Notes: generated by a model from the letters alone, not told the origin. A stretch of DNA of 32,457 nt from Synechococcus sp. BS30m-G31 (GCA_016777265.1 JADHRU010000004.1:1-32457), one strand, 5' to 3'. Counted from the stretch's first letter, positions 19,411 through 28,345 are shown. A program made the numbers and translations.

Positions 19411-20055
19411 ATGGCCGGTTCTCCTTCCATTCCTGCTGAGTTCGCCGTGTTCGACGCGGACTTGGACGCATCTTGGACGGAGCAGTACCTCCAGACGCCT
19501 TGTCTTGCGGTGGATACCGAAGCCATGGGATTGATTCATGGTCGCGACCGCCTCTGCTTGGTTCAGATCGCTGATGCACAAGATCGTGTCGCGTGTGTGC
19601 GCATCGGTTTGGGGCAATCCAGTGCCCCAAACCTTCAGCGTCTGTTTGAGGCCCCATCGGTGGAGAAGGTGTTTCACTTCGCCCGTTTCGATGTGGCTGC
19701 CCTTGCGGCTGGGCTCGATATTGCCGTTCAACCTTTGTTTTGCACCAAGGTGGGCAGCCGCTTGGGGCGGACATACACCCCCCGACATGGCCTGAAGGAT
19801 CTGGTGATGGAGCTGGTGGGCGTCGAGCTCGATAAGGGAGCTCAAAGCAGTGACTGGGGACGGGTGGATGAGCTCACTGATGTGCAGCTCGCCTATGCCG
19901 CCAATGATGTGCGTTATCTCATTCCTGCGAGGAACCAGCTGGAAACGATGCTGCGTCGGGAGGGACGTTGGGAGTTGGCCCAACGTTGTTTTGCCTGTAT
20001 TCCCGTGATGGCTGAATTGGACCGGATGCGTTTTAACCAAACCTTTGAGCATTGA
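19411..20055 (+). CDS. rnd: Ribonuclease D-like 3'-5' exonuclease
   Basis: LAVDTEAMGLIHGRDRLCLVQIAD (ExoI DxE), VFHFARFDVAAL (ExoII), LAYAANDVRYLIPARNQL (ExoIII YxxxD). Confidence 0.88.
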   Translation: MAGSPSIPAEFAVFDADLDASWTEQYLQTPCLAVDTEAMGLIHGRDRLCLVQIADAQDRVACVRIGLGQSSAPNLQRLFEAPSVEKVFHFARFDVAALAAGLDIAVQPLFCTKVGSRLGRTYTPRHGLKDLVMELVGVELDKGAQSSDWGRVDELTDVQLAYAANDVRYLIPARNQLETMLRREGRWELAQRCFACIPVMAELDRMRFNQTFEH

Positions 20056-20064
20056 GCTCGGTCG

Positions 20065-20094
20065 GGTGGTTAATCCTCCTGGTGGTTAATCCTC
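20065..20094. repeat. Short tandem duplication (16-bp period) spanning the stop codon of the 85-aa gene
   Basis: GGTGGTTAATCCTC at 20065-20078 and again at 20081-20094. Confidence 0.85.
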
Positions 20095-20343
20095 AAGGAT
20101 GAAATTACTGTCGCCCTCGCTGTCTTTCAGCAGCTCGTTAAGGGTCGCGGCATGGTCGCTGTCCCCTTGATCAAGGGCATCCAACATCGACTGCACGAGC
20201 AACTTTTTCGCTTCAACATCACGCTTACCATCTTTGGCGGCAGCTTGATCCACTTGGCGGCGGGCACTGGCCAAGCTAATGCTCAGTTTGCTGGCGAGTT
20301 GGGCGCAGAGTTTCACGTACAAGGGATCTTGAATCGAAGCCAT
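20086..20343 (-). CDS. Conserved hypothetical protein, 85 aa
   Basis: Uninterrupted ORF in a gap between clear genes, acidic C-terminus; no family recognised. Confidence 0.6.
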   Translation of the reverse strand: MASIQDPLYVKLCAQLASKLSISLASARRQVDQAAAKDGKRDVEAKKLLVQSMLDALDQGDSDHAATLNELLKDSEGDSNFILED

Positions 20344-20368
20344 CGCGCTTGTCTCGAGCTCCTCAGTA

Positions 20369-21604
20369 TCAGTGCAGGTGGTTAAGGATCAGCTGTGCGA
20401 TCCGATCACTCCCTCCCGATGGTCCCATGCGCTGTTGGCCGATCCGTCCCAGCTTCCGCCGTAAATCTGCGTCTGCCAGAAGACGTTCAAGGGCAGATGC
20501 CAGCGCAATCGGGGTTGAACAAGGCTGAACTGAGCCCCCCAGCAATCGACTTTGCCGACGCGCAAAACTTGCCTTGAATTGAGGGCCAGGGCCCGGCAAT
20601 GAAAGGGCTGGAATACCAATGCCAACCAGTTGTTCTGTTGCCGTTCCAGCCGTGGCCAGACCCACTTCAGCCCAGCCGCTCCAGGTGTCAAAACAGCGAC
20701 GTCCAATGAGCAGCATGCAAGGGCCCTTAACCCAACAGCTTTCTGCGCTGAGTTGATCGGATGGAGGCAAACTTCGCCTGAAGCCTTGCTGTTCCAAACT
20801 TCGTTGAAAACCTTCCACTGTGGGTTCGGCTCCCGCTGCAACGAGAACGCCCATCGGTACCGGGGATTGCACAAGGCTGATGGCGTTCAGCAGACGATCG
20901 AAATTGGCTTGGGCTTCTGGCATTCGGCTTCCACACAACACAAGCACTCTTCGGCAACGTTCGAGTGCTTTAGGAATCGTTCGCCGTTGGATGCCATCCA
21001 TCATTGGATTACCGAGCGCTTTGGCGGCAACCCGATGGCGACGGAGTCCTCGGGCGGTGAGTGGATCTCGCATGGCGACCCACTGGCAACGCTTGGAGCG
21101 CATCAACATCCATTCCCATGGATCCCATTCACTGCCTTTCAGTCGGTGATATCGATCGCTCAGGTCTCGGCCAGGACCACTGCGCCACGTGTAATCGCTT
21201 TTTGGGGTCCCAATGAATCCGAAGCCTGCGCCACTGGCCCAGGCCATCAGCAGCGGTAAAAGATCTCCAATGGCGACAAAAAAGCGTCCTTGGCGAGCCC
21301 GCCGTTGAACCAGTCGCCATTGACTCCAACTCAGCAGAGGTAATCCCGCTCCAATGTCCCTGAGCATGCCCCGCAAACTTTGGTTGCTAAATCCTCCACT
21401 TGGCAGATTTGCTGTTGGGCCAATTTGCTGTAGCCAACCCGCTTTCACTGCTGCTTCAAAGGCTCTCCCCTGCCCCACCAGAGGCATGACTTCCAACGAA
21501 AGTTGAGGATTGCGCCGATGGACCGCCTCCAGAATGCGCAGGGCGATGAGATCTTCCCCATGGCCATTGCAGACCACGAGAAGTGTCGTTGAACCATGGC
21601 TGAT
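20369..21604 (-). CDS. Lipid-A-disaccharide synthase-related protein (cyanobacterial LpxB-like glycosyltransferase)
   Basis: LLVVCNGHGEDLIALRILEAVHRRNPQLSLEVMPLVGQGRAFE...TAGTATEQLVGIGIPALSLPGPGPQFKASFARRQSRLLGG. The track start 21802 reads through tRNA-Cys and is not credible; start is around 21577 (GTG) to 21604 (ATC). Confidence 0.8.
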   Translation of the reverse strand: MSHGSTTLLVVCNGHGEDLIALRILEAVHRRNPQLSLEVMPLVGQGRAFEAAVKAGWLQQIGPTANLPSGGFSNQSLRGMLRDIGAGLPLLSWSQWRLVQRRARQGRFFVAIGDLLPLLMAWASGAGFGFIGTPKSDYTWRSGPGRDLSDRYHRLKGSEWDPWEWMLMRSKRCQWVAMRDPLTARGLRRHRVAAKALGNPMMDGIQRRTIPKALERCRRVLVLCGSRMPEAQANFDRLLNAISLVQSPVPMGVLVAAGAEPTVEGFQRSLEQQGFRRSLPPSDQLSAESCWVKGPCMLLIGRRCFDTWSGWAEVGLATAGTATEQLVGIGIPALSLPGPGPQFKASFARRQSRLLGGSVQPCSTPIALASALERLLADADLRRKLGRIGQQRMGPSGGSDRIAQLILNHLH

Positions 21605-21637
21605 ACGATCGCTTTGAGGGAGTAGACGTTCCCCTGC

Positions 21638-21708
21638 GGCGGCATGGCCAAGTGGTAAGGCAGAGGATTGCAAATCCTTTATCCCCAGTTCGAATCTGGG
21701 TGCCGCCT
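21638..21708 (+). tRNA. tRNA-Cys (anticodon GCA)
   Basis: GGCGGCA...TGCCGCC acceptor, anticodon arm AGGAT-TGCAA-ATCCT with GCA, T-arm CCCAGTTCGAATCTGGG; followed by a T-run. Confidence 0.93.
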
Positions 21709-22079
21709 TTTTCAAGATCGACCGACCCAGCCATAAGGTCTGCTGTTTTAGTGATCTTTGGTGCGACGCCACAAGCGGTTTAACGGCGGAGCACCGTTTC
21801 ATTGGCTCCAGTCTCCCAAATCTCTATGGGAAGTACACGGATCATGATCGCTTCGATCGTGTTGTTGGCCTCGACGGCATTCTGTTAATTAGTAGTCGTT
21901 GTCGGCGACGCACATACCCAAACAGCGAATTCCATTGGTTGCTGTTCGACGACAATGGTTGCAAAGAATTCGTTCGACCTCAATAGGCTCAGGTTCATTC
22001 GAAGTTTGGGTTGAGAGGCACGGAGATGATTCCGACGCTTTGCGGTCAGGCATCGAAAATCTGATTCAGGGAGTTGATC

Positions 22080-23063
22080 ATGGCTGGCAGAGGCCCGTGC
22101 CGGTTGAACAGCATCGGTTTTGGAACTTGGGCCTGGGGTAATGAATTTGTGTGGGGGTATGACTCAAAGACGGACGATGGGCGCCTAGCTGCAACGTTTC
22201 GCCAGGCTCTCAGCTCAGGGCTCAACCTCATCGATACAGCCGATTCCTATGGCACGGGTCGCTTGAATGGCCGCAGCGAGAGCCTGCTCGGCGGCTTTAT
22301 TGATGCCCTGCCGGCCTCGCGTCGCTCCCAATTAGTCGTGGCGACCAAGTTGGCGCCGTTCCCTTGGCGCCTGGGCAGAAGGGGATTCCATCGCGCCTTT
22401 GATGCCAGTCAAAAGCGATTAGGTGGTCATCTGAAGCGGGTGCAATTGCACTGGAGTACAGCGCGGTATGCGCCCTGGCAGGAAGCGGCACTTTTGGATG
22501 GTTTGGCCGATCTGGTTCAGGCTCAGCAAGTGGACGAGCTGGGGGTATCGAATGTGGGGCCTCGCCGTTTGCGTTGGATGCAGGCCCGGCTAATGGAACG
22601 AGGGGTCAAGCTGCGGAGTGTGCAGATTCAATGGTCGTTGTTGTCTCCGGGGTTAGCCCAAGCGCAGGAAGTATTGGATCTCGCTCAGTCGCTGGATATT
22701 GAGGTTTTGGCCTATAGCCCCTTGGCCTTTGGAGTGCTGAGCTGTGCTCCGGCTGAGGCGCCTCGGCCATCCACCTGGGTGCGACAACGATTGTTTCGCC
22801 GACTCTTGCCTGAGAGCCTTGAGATCAGGCAGCTGCTGCTGGCTATCGCTACTGAACGTGGTGCCTCGATGGTTCAGGTGGCATTGAATTGGTGTCGAGC
22901 CACTGGGACAACGCCAATTCCTGGAATTCGGACACCCAGCCAAGCCATGGATGTGGCGGCCGCTCTGACCTGGCAGTTGTCGGAGTCTGAGTGCAGTGTC
23001 CTTAACCAAGCAAGAGAACGCTGCATCGCACGCATGCCCTCTAATCCATTTCAAAGCCGTTGA
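22080..23063 (+). CDS. Aldo/keto reductase
   Basis: IGFGTWAWGNEF, GLNLIDTADSYGTGRLNGRSESLLG, HWSTARYAPWQ, LGVSNVGPRRL, VLAYSPLAFGVLS, PIPGIRTPSQA. Confidence 0.9.
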   Translation: MAGRGPCRLNSIGFGTWAWGNEFVWGYDSKTDDGRLAATFRQALSSGLNLIDTADSYGTGRLNGRSESLLGGFIDALPASRRSQLVVATKLAPFPWRLGRRGFHRAFDASQKRLGGHLKRVQLHWSTARYAPWQEAALLDGLADLVQAQQVDELGVSNVGPRRLRWMQARLMERGVKLRSVQIQWSLLSPGLAQAQEVLDLAQSLDIEVLAYSPLAFGVLSCAPAEAPRPSTWVRQRLFRRLLPESLEIRQLLLAIATERGASMVQVALNWCRATGTTPIPGIRTPSQAMDVAAALTWQLSESECSVLNQARERCIARMPSNPFQSR

Positions 23064-23072
23064 GGTTTTGGT

Positions 23073-23699
23073 TCAGGCTTCAGACACTGATTCAGGCGCT
23101 GGACTAACAACCACTGGCAGGCTGTCGCTTCGAATGGGAACCACCTTTTCGGTTGCTGCAATCTCAGCTACTGCAGCTTCCGCGGCAGCTGAAGCTGCCG
23201 CTTGCTGTTGTTCGCATGCTGTCAGCGCCTCTTGTAGCAATGAATCGAAAGTGGCACCCGGTAAGCGGTGACGGGCCACTTCCAGAAAGGTGCGGGGGAG
23301 TGATTCACCTGCTGCATTTCGGATGGCAGGGTTATTACGCCGTTGCTCCTGCTCCTCCTGGATGGCGCGTAAAAAACGTCGGGTCACATCGCGTTTTGTC
23401 GACGCTTTAATCAACGTGTCCCGGTCTTGCGGACTATGACTCAGCTCTTGTTCCAGCTCTTGAATTCGACGTTCAAGGCTAGTGAAAACTTCGTCGGCTT
23501 CCTTGTGGATATGGGATAACTGGCCGTCAGATAAATGCGGCATGTCTGCCACAAAAACTTTTCCGTGGTCCCGAAGCGTTAAAAACGTTGGACGAGCACT
23601 CTGCCGATGACCGTGGCTGGGCTCAAGGGGGCGTCTAGGAGGTACGGGCCCTGCCGATGAACGACGCCGTGTAAGGCGTTGTGGTTTATCAAATGCCAT
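23073..23699 (-). CDS. Conserved hypothetical protein, helical/coiled-coil, Ala-rich C-terminus
   Basis: MAFDKPQRLTRRRSS... with basic N-terminus, coiled-coil-like ERRIQELEQELS, and AAASAAAEAAVAEIAATEK tail. Confidence 0.6.
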   Translation of the reverse strand: MAFDKPQRLTRRRSSAGPVPPRRPLEPSHGHRQSARPTFLTLRDHGKVFVADMPHLSDGQLSHIHKEADEVFTSLERRIQELEQELSHSPQDRDTLIKASTKRDVTRRFLRAIQEEQEQRRNNPAIRNAAGESLPRTFLEVARHRLPGATFDSLLQEALTACEQQQAAASAAAEAAVAEIAATEKVVPIRSDSLPVVVSPAPESVSEA

Positions 23700-23818
23700 A
23701 GAACCAAAACAATGTATCGGCGTTGCTATCGGAACATTGCCCGATGTGCTCACTCAATATTATTGACACGATTGAGGCGCCGAGAGTCGAAATCCAACCA
23801 GGTTGGAAACTGATGTAA

Positions 23819-24856
23819 TCAGCTGGGGAGTCCTTGTAAGGCCGAACTGTCCCCCGTCGGGCGATTGAGGACTTCACCAATGACCCATGCCTGGTGGTTG
23901 TTCCGACGGCAGGCATCCAGTGCGGATTGTTCCGCTTCTCTTGGCACCACGATGCAGAACCCGATCCCCATGTTGAACGTATGCCATAGATCACGTTCTG
24001 GAATGGCACCCGCGGATTGAAGCCACTGAAATAGAGCAGGTCGAGGCCATGCTTCAGCCTCGACTTTGGCCATCGTGTTCTCTGGAAGACAGCGAGGCAA
24101 ATTTTCAGGTAGTCCCCCGCCAGTGATGTGGGCCATGCCGTGAATCTCGATGGCGTTGCTGAGTAGTTGTTCAATCAGCGAGGCGTAGAGGGTTGTCGGA
24201 GCCAGAAGATCGTTGATGAGGTGTCGCTCTTCTGCGCCGTATCGAGTGGTTTCGTTAATGCTTGCTGTTTCTAGGACCTTCCTGACGAGGCTGAATCCGT
24301 TGCTGTGCACGCCACTGCTGGCGATGCCGATGATTCGATCTCCGGGGGAAATGGCTCGACCATCGATCAGGTCGTCTTCTTCGACGACGGCAACGCAGAA
24401 GCCGGCGAGGTCGTACCTCCCTTGGGGGTAGAACCCTGGCATTTCAGCGGTTTCGCCTCCTAAGAGTGCGCAACCGCTCTGACGGCATCCATCCGCAATT
24501 CCCTCGACCACTTCCGCCATGGCGCTTGGGCTCAGGGCGCCAGTAGCCATGTAGTCGAGGAAAAATAAAGGAGCGGCTCCAGAGGTGATGACGTCGTTCA
24601 CGCACATCGCCACAAGATCAATGCCTACCCCGTGATGGCAGTGATGATTTTGGGCGAGCTCCAGCTTGGTGCCGACGCCGTCAGTTCCGGAAACAAGGAG
24701 TGGCTTGCGCAGGCCTGTTGGAAGTCGCATTAACCCGCCAAATCCGCCGAGTCCTCCCACAACTTCTGGGCGGTGGGTGGCCTCGACCGACGCTTTGATG
24801 CGCTGAACAAAAGCACGTCCAGCCTCTACATCAACACCTGCGCTTTTGTAATCCAT
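23819..24856 (-). CDS. purM: Phosphoribosylformylglycinamidine cyclo-ligase
   Basis: [66 protein letters not shown]. Confidence 0.97.
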   Translation of the reverse strand: MDYKSAGVDVEAGRAFVQRIKASVEATHRPEVVGGLGGFGGLMRLPTGLRKPLLVSGTDGVGTKLELAQNHHCHHGVGIDLVAMCVNDVITSGAAPLFFLDYMATGALSPSAMAEVVEGIADGCRQSGCALLGGETAEMPGFYPQGRYDLAGFCVAVVEEDDLIDGRAISPGDRIIGIASSGVHSNGFSLVRKVLETASINETTRYGAEERHLINDLLAPTTLYASLIEQLLSNAIEIHGMAHITGGGLPENLPRCLPENTMAKVEAEAWPRPALFQWLQSAGAIPERDLWHTFNMGIGFCIVVPREAEQSALDACRRNNHQAWVIGEVLNRPTGDSSALQGLPS

Positions 24857-25172
24857 GGAATAGATCCGGTTTCATGATCCTGCCCCGGCGCTAAGGCCGT
24901 GTGCCGGGCGGGCAGGCGTCCGCAAGCTGATCATGCCTGCTTATGTGAGCAACGTCTTCCGCTTATCCATCGTTGGGGGCTCCTGTCGGGTGTTTGTTCA
25001 GTGCTTGAGGCCATTGGAGGTGCTGCGGCTTCGTCGTGGCTGCGCTGAGGCAGGGAATGGTTCCAGCTGATAGATCCCGAGGTTTTTGAGTAGGTTTCGG
25101 CACCGTTCGATTTTGAAAGCCTTCTGAATTCGGATGCCGAATCGTTCGGCTCAGGATTTGGTTGGTTTGACC

Positions 25173-25730
25173 GACATGCGAGTTCCTTTCACGCTGCTTG
25201 TGATTTGTGGAGCGATCTCTGGCAGCGCAACGCTTCTCCCTGTCGATGCAGCTGATTTTTTGGATCAGGGTCTTGCTGACCCCATTGATCCCATCAATTT
25301 GGTGGCACCGCCTGTCGTCATCCCTTCGGCACCTGTGAAGGCCACCTTGAGTCCGTCAGATGTGGACGAAGCTCAAGACACGGCTCCTGCCATGACGGTG
25401 GTACCGCCGCCAAAGATCAAGACGGTGCCATCGGTCGTCCGCGTTATTACGGGCGAAGCCAGTTGGTACGGACCAGGATTTTTTGGGAACCGCACGGCCA
25501 ATGGTGAGTTGTATCAGCCGGGCACCATGACGGCTGCCCATCGAACTTTGCCGTTTGGGACCAAAGTGCGAGTCACCAATTTGTGGAATGGGCGCTCAGA
25601 GGTGATTCGGATTAATGATCGTGGCCCCTTTGTGCACCACCGGGTGATTGATCTGGGCCATGGAGCCGCCAGCAGTCTTGGTTTAACCGCCTCTGGTATT
25701 GCTCAAGTTCGGCTCGAGGTGCTGCGCTGA
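25173..25730 (+). CDS. rlpA: RlpA-like double-psi beta-barrel protein with signal peptide
   Basis: GEASWYGPGFFGNRTANGELYQPGTMTAAHRTLPFGTKVRVTNLWNGRSEVIRINDRGPFVHHRVIDL. Confidence 0.9.
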   Translation, partial: DMRVPFTLLVICGAISGSATLLPVDAADFLDQGLADPIDPINLVAPPVVIPSAPVKATLSPSDVDEAQDTAPAMTVVPPPKIKTVPSVVRVITGEASWYGPGFFGNRTANGELYQPGTMTAAHRTLPFGTKVRVTNLWNGRSEVIRINDRGPFVHHRVIDLGHGAASSLGLTASGIAQVRLEVLR

Positions 25731-27253
25731 GTTTTCCTCTCCTACGCAACACGACTCAACTCAACGCTTGGATCACGGCTCAGCAGGGTGATCTTCAATT
25801 TGTGCCCACGATGGGTGCTCTCCATGCTGGGCATGGAACTGTGATCCGCTCCGCGTCCTTGATGGGACCAGTGTTGGTGAGTGTGTTCGTTAATCCTTTG
25901 CAGTTTGGTCCTAATGAGGACTTGGACCAATATCCCCGCAGCCTCGAGTCAGATTTGGTTTTGGCAGAGCGATGGGGTGCTGCAGCTCTTTGGGCACCTT
26001 CGATTGAACAGATCTATCCGCATGGTCTTGAGAGCCATCCACCAAGGCTTCAAGTTCCATTGGCTCTGCAGGAGCACCTCTGTGGAGCCATGCGACCGGG
26101 ACACTTCGATGGGGTTGTTGCCGTTGTGGCCAGATTGTTGGACCTGGTTCGTCCCCGCCAGCTTTGGCTCGGCGAAAAGGACTGGCAGCAGCTCGTCATT
26201 CTTCGCTGGTTAGTCGCCCATTTGGCATTACCGGTGACTGTTCAAGGTGTCGCCACAGTTCGGGAGGCTGATGGACTGGCCTTGAGTTCCAGGAATCAAT
26301 ATCTCTCTGCTGATCAACGAAGGATGGCTGCGGCGTTGCCAAGGGCATTAAGTGCTGCTTTGGGAGCTGGATTTGATCCGGTGCCATCCATACGTCGAAC
26401 ACTGTGTGATGCAGGCTTTGATGTGGAATACGTTCAACGCGTTGACCCCTGCACGCTTCAACCCTGTGGGCATGGGAAAGCAATCTCACTGCTTGCAGCA
26501 GCTGTGTGTTGTGGGTCAACGCGATTGATTGATCATGCGTTTTTGATGACTCGCCAGCCTCTCGTTGCTATTGACGGTCCGGCTGGAGCTGGAAAAAGTA
26601 CGGTCACACGGGCGTTTGCTGAACGCTTAGGGCTCGTGTATCTCGACACGGGGGCGATGTATCGCTCGGTGACTTGGCTGGTTCAGCAGCGTGGAGTTGA
26701 CCCATCGGATGGCGGGGCGATCGAACCTCTGCTTAACGCGTTGGATGTGCAGCTGCAGTCCTTACCCGGTGGGGTTCAGCAGGTTCTTGTGAACGGAGAA
26801 GACGTGAGCACAGCCATTCGCTCTCCAGATGTCACAGCATCGGTATCTGCTGTCGCAGCTCACCGTTGTGTGCGTCAAGCCTTGACGGTGCAGCAGAAAG
26901 CGATGGGCTCGAAGGGGGGCTTAGTGGCAGAAGGTCGGGATATCGGGACTGCTGTTTTCCCCGACGCTGACCTCAAAGTTTTTTTGACGGCCACCGTTGC
27001 TGAGCGGGCTCGACGTCGTGCTTTGGACCTAGAACAACGCGGGTTTGTGGTGCCCGAGCGGGCGGAGTTAGAAGCTCAGATCGCGGAGAGGGATCGTCTT
27101 GATAGCACTCGAGAGGAAGCACCTCTGATGCAGGCTGATGATGCCATTGAGCTTGTGACGGATGGCATGGACATTGATGCTGTGATTGAAGCTTTGGTGC
27201 GACTGTTTCGGGAACGGGTGGCCGAGGAGGCTTGGCCTACTCCCCAGCGGTGA
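25727..27253 (+). CDS. panC/cmk: Bifunctional pantothenate synthetase / cytidylate kinase
   Basis: PanC: FVPTMGALHAGH, VFVNPLQFGPNEDLDQYPR, GEKDWQQL, LSSRNQYL. Cmk: VAIDGPAGAGKSTVTRAFAERLGLVYLDTGAMYR, VAEGRDIGTAVFPDADLKVFLTA. The track start GTG 25802 lies inside the PanC motif; start is probably CTG 25727. Confidence 0.93.
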   Translation: MSFPLLRNTTQLNAWITAQQGDLQFVPTMGALHAGHGTVIRSASLMGPVLVSVFVNPLQFGPNEDLDQYPRSLESDLVLAERWGAAALWAPSIEQIYPHGLESHPPRLQVPLALQEHLCGAMRPGHFDGVVAVVARLLDLVRPRQLWLGEKDWQQLVILRWLVAHLALPVTVQGVATVREADGLALSSRNQYLSADQRRMAAALPRALSAALGAGFDPVPSIRRTLCDAGFDVEYVQRVDPCTLQPCGHGKAISLLAAAVCCGSTRLIDHAFLMTRQPLVAIDGPAGAGKSTVTRAFAERLGLVYLDTGAMYRSVTWLVQQRGVDPSDGGAIEPLLNALDVQLQSLPGGVQQVLVNGEDVSTAIRSPDVTASVSAVAAHRCVRQALTVQQKAMGSKGGLVAEGRDIGTAVFPDADLKVFLTATVAERARRRALDLEQRGFVVPERAELEAQIAERDRLDSTREEAPLMQADDAIELVTDGMDIDAVIEALVRLFRERVAEEAWPTPQR

Positions 27254-27716
27254 GTTCATCAAGTAACGCAGAACAGGAGTCTTCGAGTAAGTCGAGAACG
27301 TGCTCGAAACCGGCTTCGCCGCCGTAGTACGGGTCTGGGACTTCGGTTTCAGTGAAGTTTCGAGCAAAACTCAGCATTGGCTTCACGTCCGCTGTGGCAC
27401 GGCCGCCCATCTCATCGGACAGGCTTCGAACCGCTGACAAGTTCGCATCGTCCATGGTGAGCACGAGATCGAAATCCACCAGGTCGTCAAGACTGATCTG
27501 TCGGGCTCGACTAGGTAACTGAATCCCTCGGCGATTGGCTGCTGCCTGCATGCGGCGATCTGCTGGGTTCCCCACATGCCATCCGCCTGTTCCGGCCGAA
27601 TCCGCCACAAATTGATCGGTGAGGTTGCGCTCGGCGAGCAAGTGCAGAAAGACCCCTTCGGCCGCGGGAGATCGGCAAATGTTCCCGAGGCAGACGAAGA
27701 GAATGGTCTTGGTCAT
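27237..27716 (-). CDS. ptpA: Low-molecular-weight protein tyrosine phosphatase
   Basis: Active-site loop VCLGNICRSPAAEGVF (CX5R) and general-acid loop VPDPYYGG. Confidence 0.9.
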   Translation of the reverse strand: MTKTILFVCLGNICRSPAAEGVFLHLLAERNLTDQFVADSAGTGGWHVGNPADRRMQAAANRRGIQLPSRARQISLDDLVDFDLVLTMDDANLSAVRSLSDEMGGRATADVKPMLSFARNFTETEVPDPYYGGEAGFEHVLDLLEDSCSALLDELTAGE

Positions 27717-28345
27717 TCGGCTTGAAGACGTTGCAAGGCGAGCTTTGCCCGCTGTTGCACCACCTTGACAGCCTCTGAAGTTGAACTGAGTTGTTCCAAA
27801 TGGGCGATGGCTTGCATTCTCAGCCCAGTGTCTGTTGAGTTTTGGCAGAACCGTTGCTCAAGGCCGAAGGCCGCGGCATAACGCACGATCCATTCATCAT
27901 CAGCGGCGGCTTTGAACAGGGCCTCACAACACCTTGAGAAATCCCTGAAGAAGCTTGGACCTTCGAGCTCCATCTCGGCCAGCCCACGGGTGGCGGAGCG
28001 CCGAACGCTGGGTGCGATGTCGGCTTTGAGTGCATGCTCCAGCAGATCGAGTCCGCGAGGATCTCGCAGCGTGGCGATGGCCCGGATCACCCAGGCTCTT
28101 GCGCCGTAATTGCCAACATCCAGACTCACCAACAGGGTCGGGACAACATCACGGCCGAGGGCGATCAGTCCTTGGGTTGCGACGGCTCCTACCGCAGGAT
28201 TGTTGAAGCCAAGCACCTTGATCAACGTTGGAGCTGCTTCAAGATTCCGTAGGCCACAAAGGGTTTGCGTGGCTTTGACAAGTTCCGAGGTCATCGTTGC
28301 GCGGTCCAACGCAAGCACGGCCTTCTGAAGATCAGACGCTGTCAT
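27713..28345 (-). CDS. rpcF: HEAT-repeat phycobilin lyase subunit (CpcF/RpcF type)
   Basis: HEAT-like repeats; overlaps the E-type lyase gene by ATGA in a phycocyanin operon context. Confidence 0.8.
   Translation of the reverse strand: MTASDLQKAVLALDRATMTSELVKATQTLCGLRNLEAAPTLIKVLGFNNPAVGAVATQGLIALGRDVVPTLLVSLDVGNYGARAWVIRAIATLRDPRGLDLLEHALKADIAPSVRRSATRGLAEMELEGPSFFRDFSRCCEALFKAAADDEWIVRYAAAFGLEQRFCQNSTDTGLRMQAIAHLEQLSSTSEAVKVVQQRAKLALQRLQAE

Noticed and set aside
19396-20052. Minus-strand 218-aa ORF opposite the RNase D-like gene
   Set aside because: The plus-strand gene has conserved exonuclease motifs; the antisense ORF shows none.
20630-21259. 209-aa plus-strand ORF
   Set aside because: Antisense to the LpxB-like gene, low-plausibility composition.
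21606-21802. N-terminal extension of the ORF 20369..21802
   Set aside because: The segment PRFELGIKDLQSSALPLGHA is the antisense translation of the tRNA-Cys gene, a common annotation artefact.
21899-22141. 80-aa plus-strand ORF before the aldo/keto reductase
   Set aside because: Begins at a TTG, overlaps the reductase start in another frame and lacks recognisable motifs.
23794-23806. CCAACC-A-GGTTGG palindrome downstream of purM
   Set aside because: Short stem with one-base loop and no good T-run; not enough for a terminator call.
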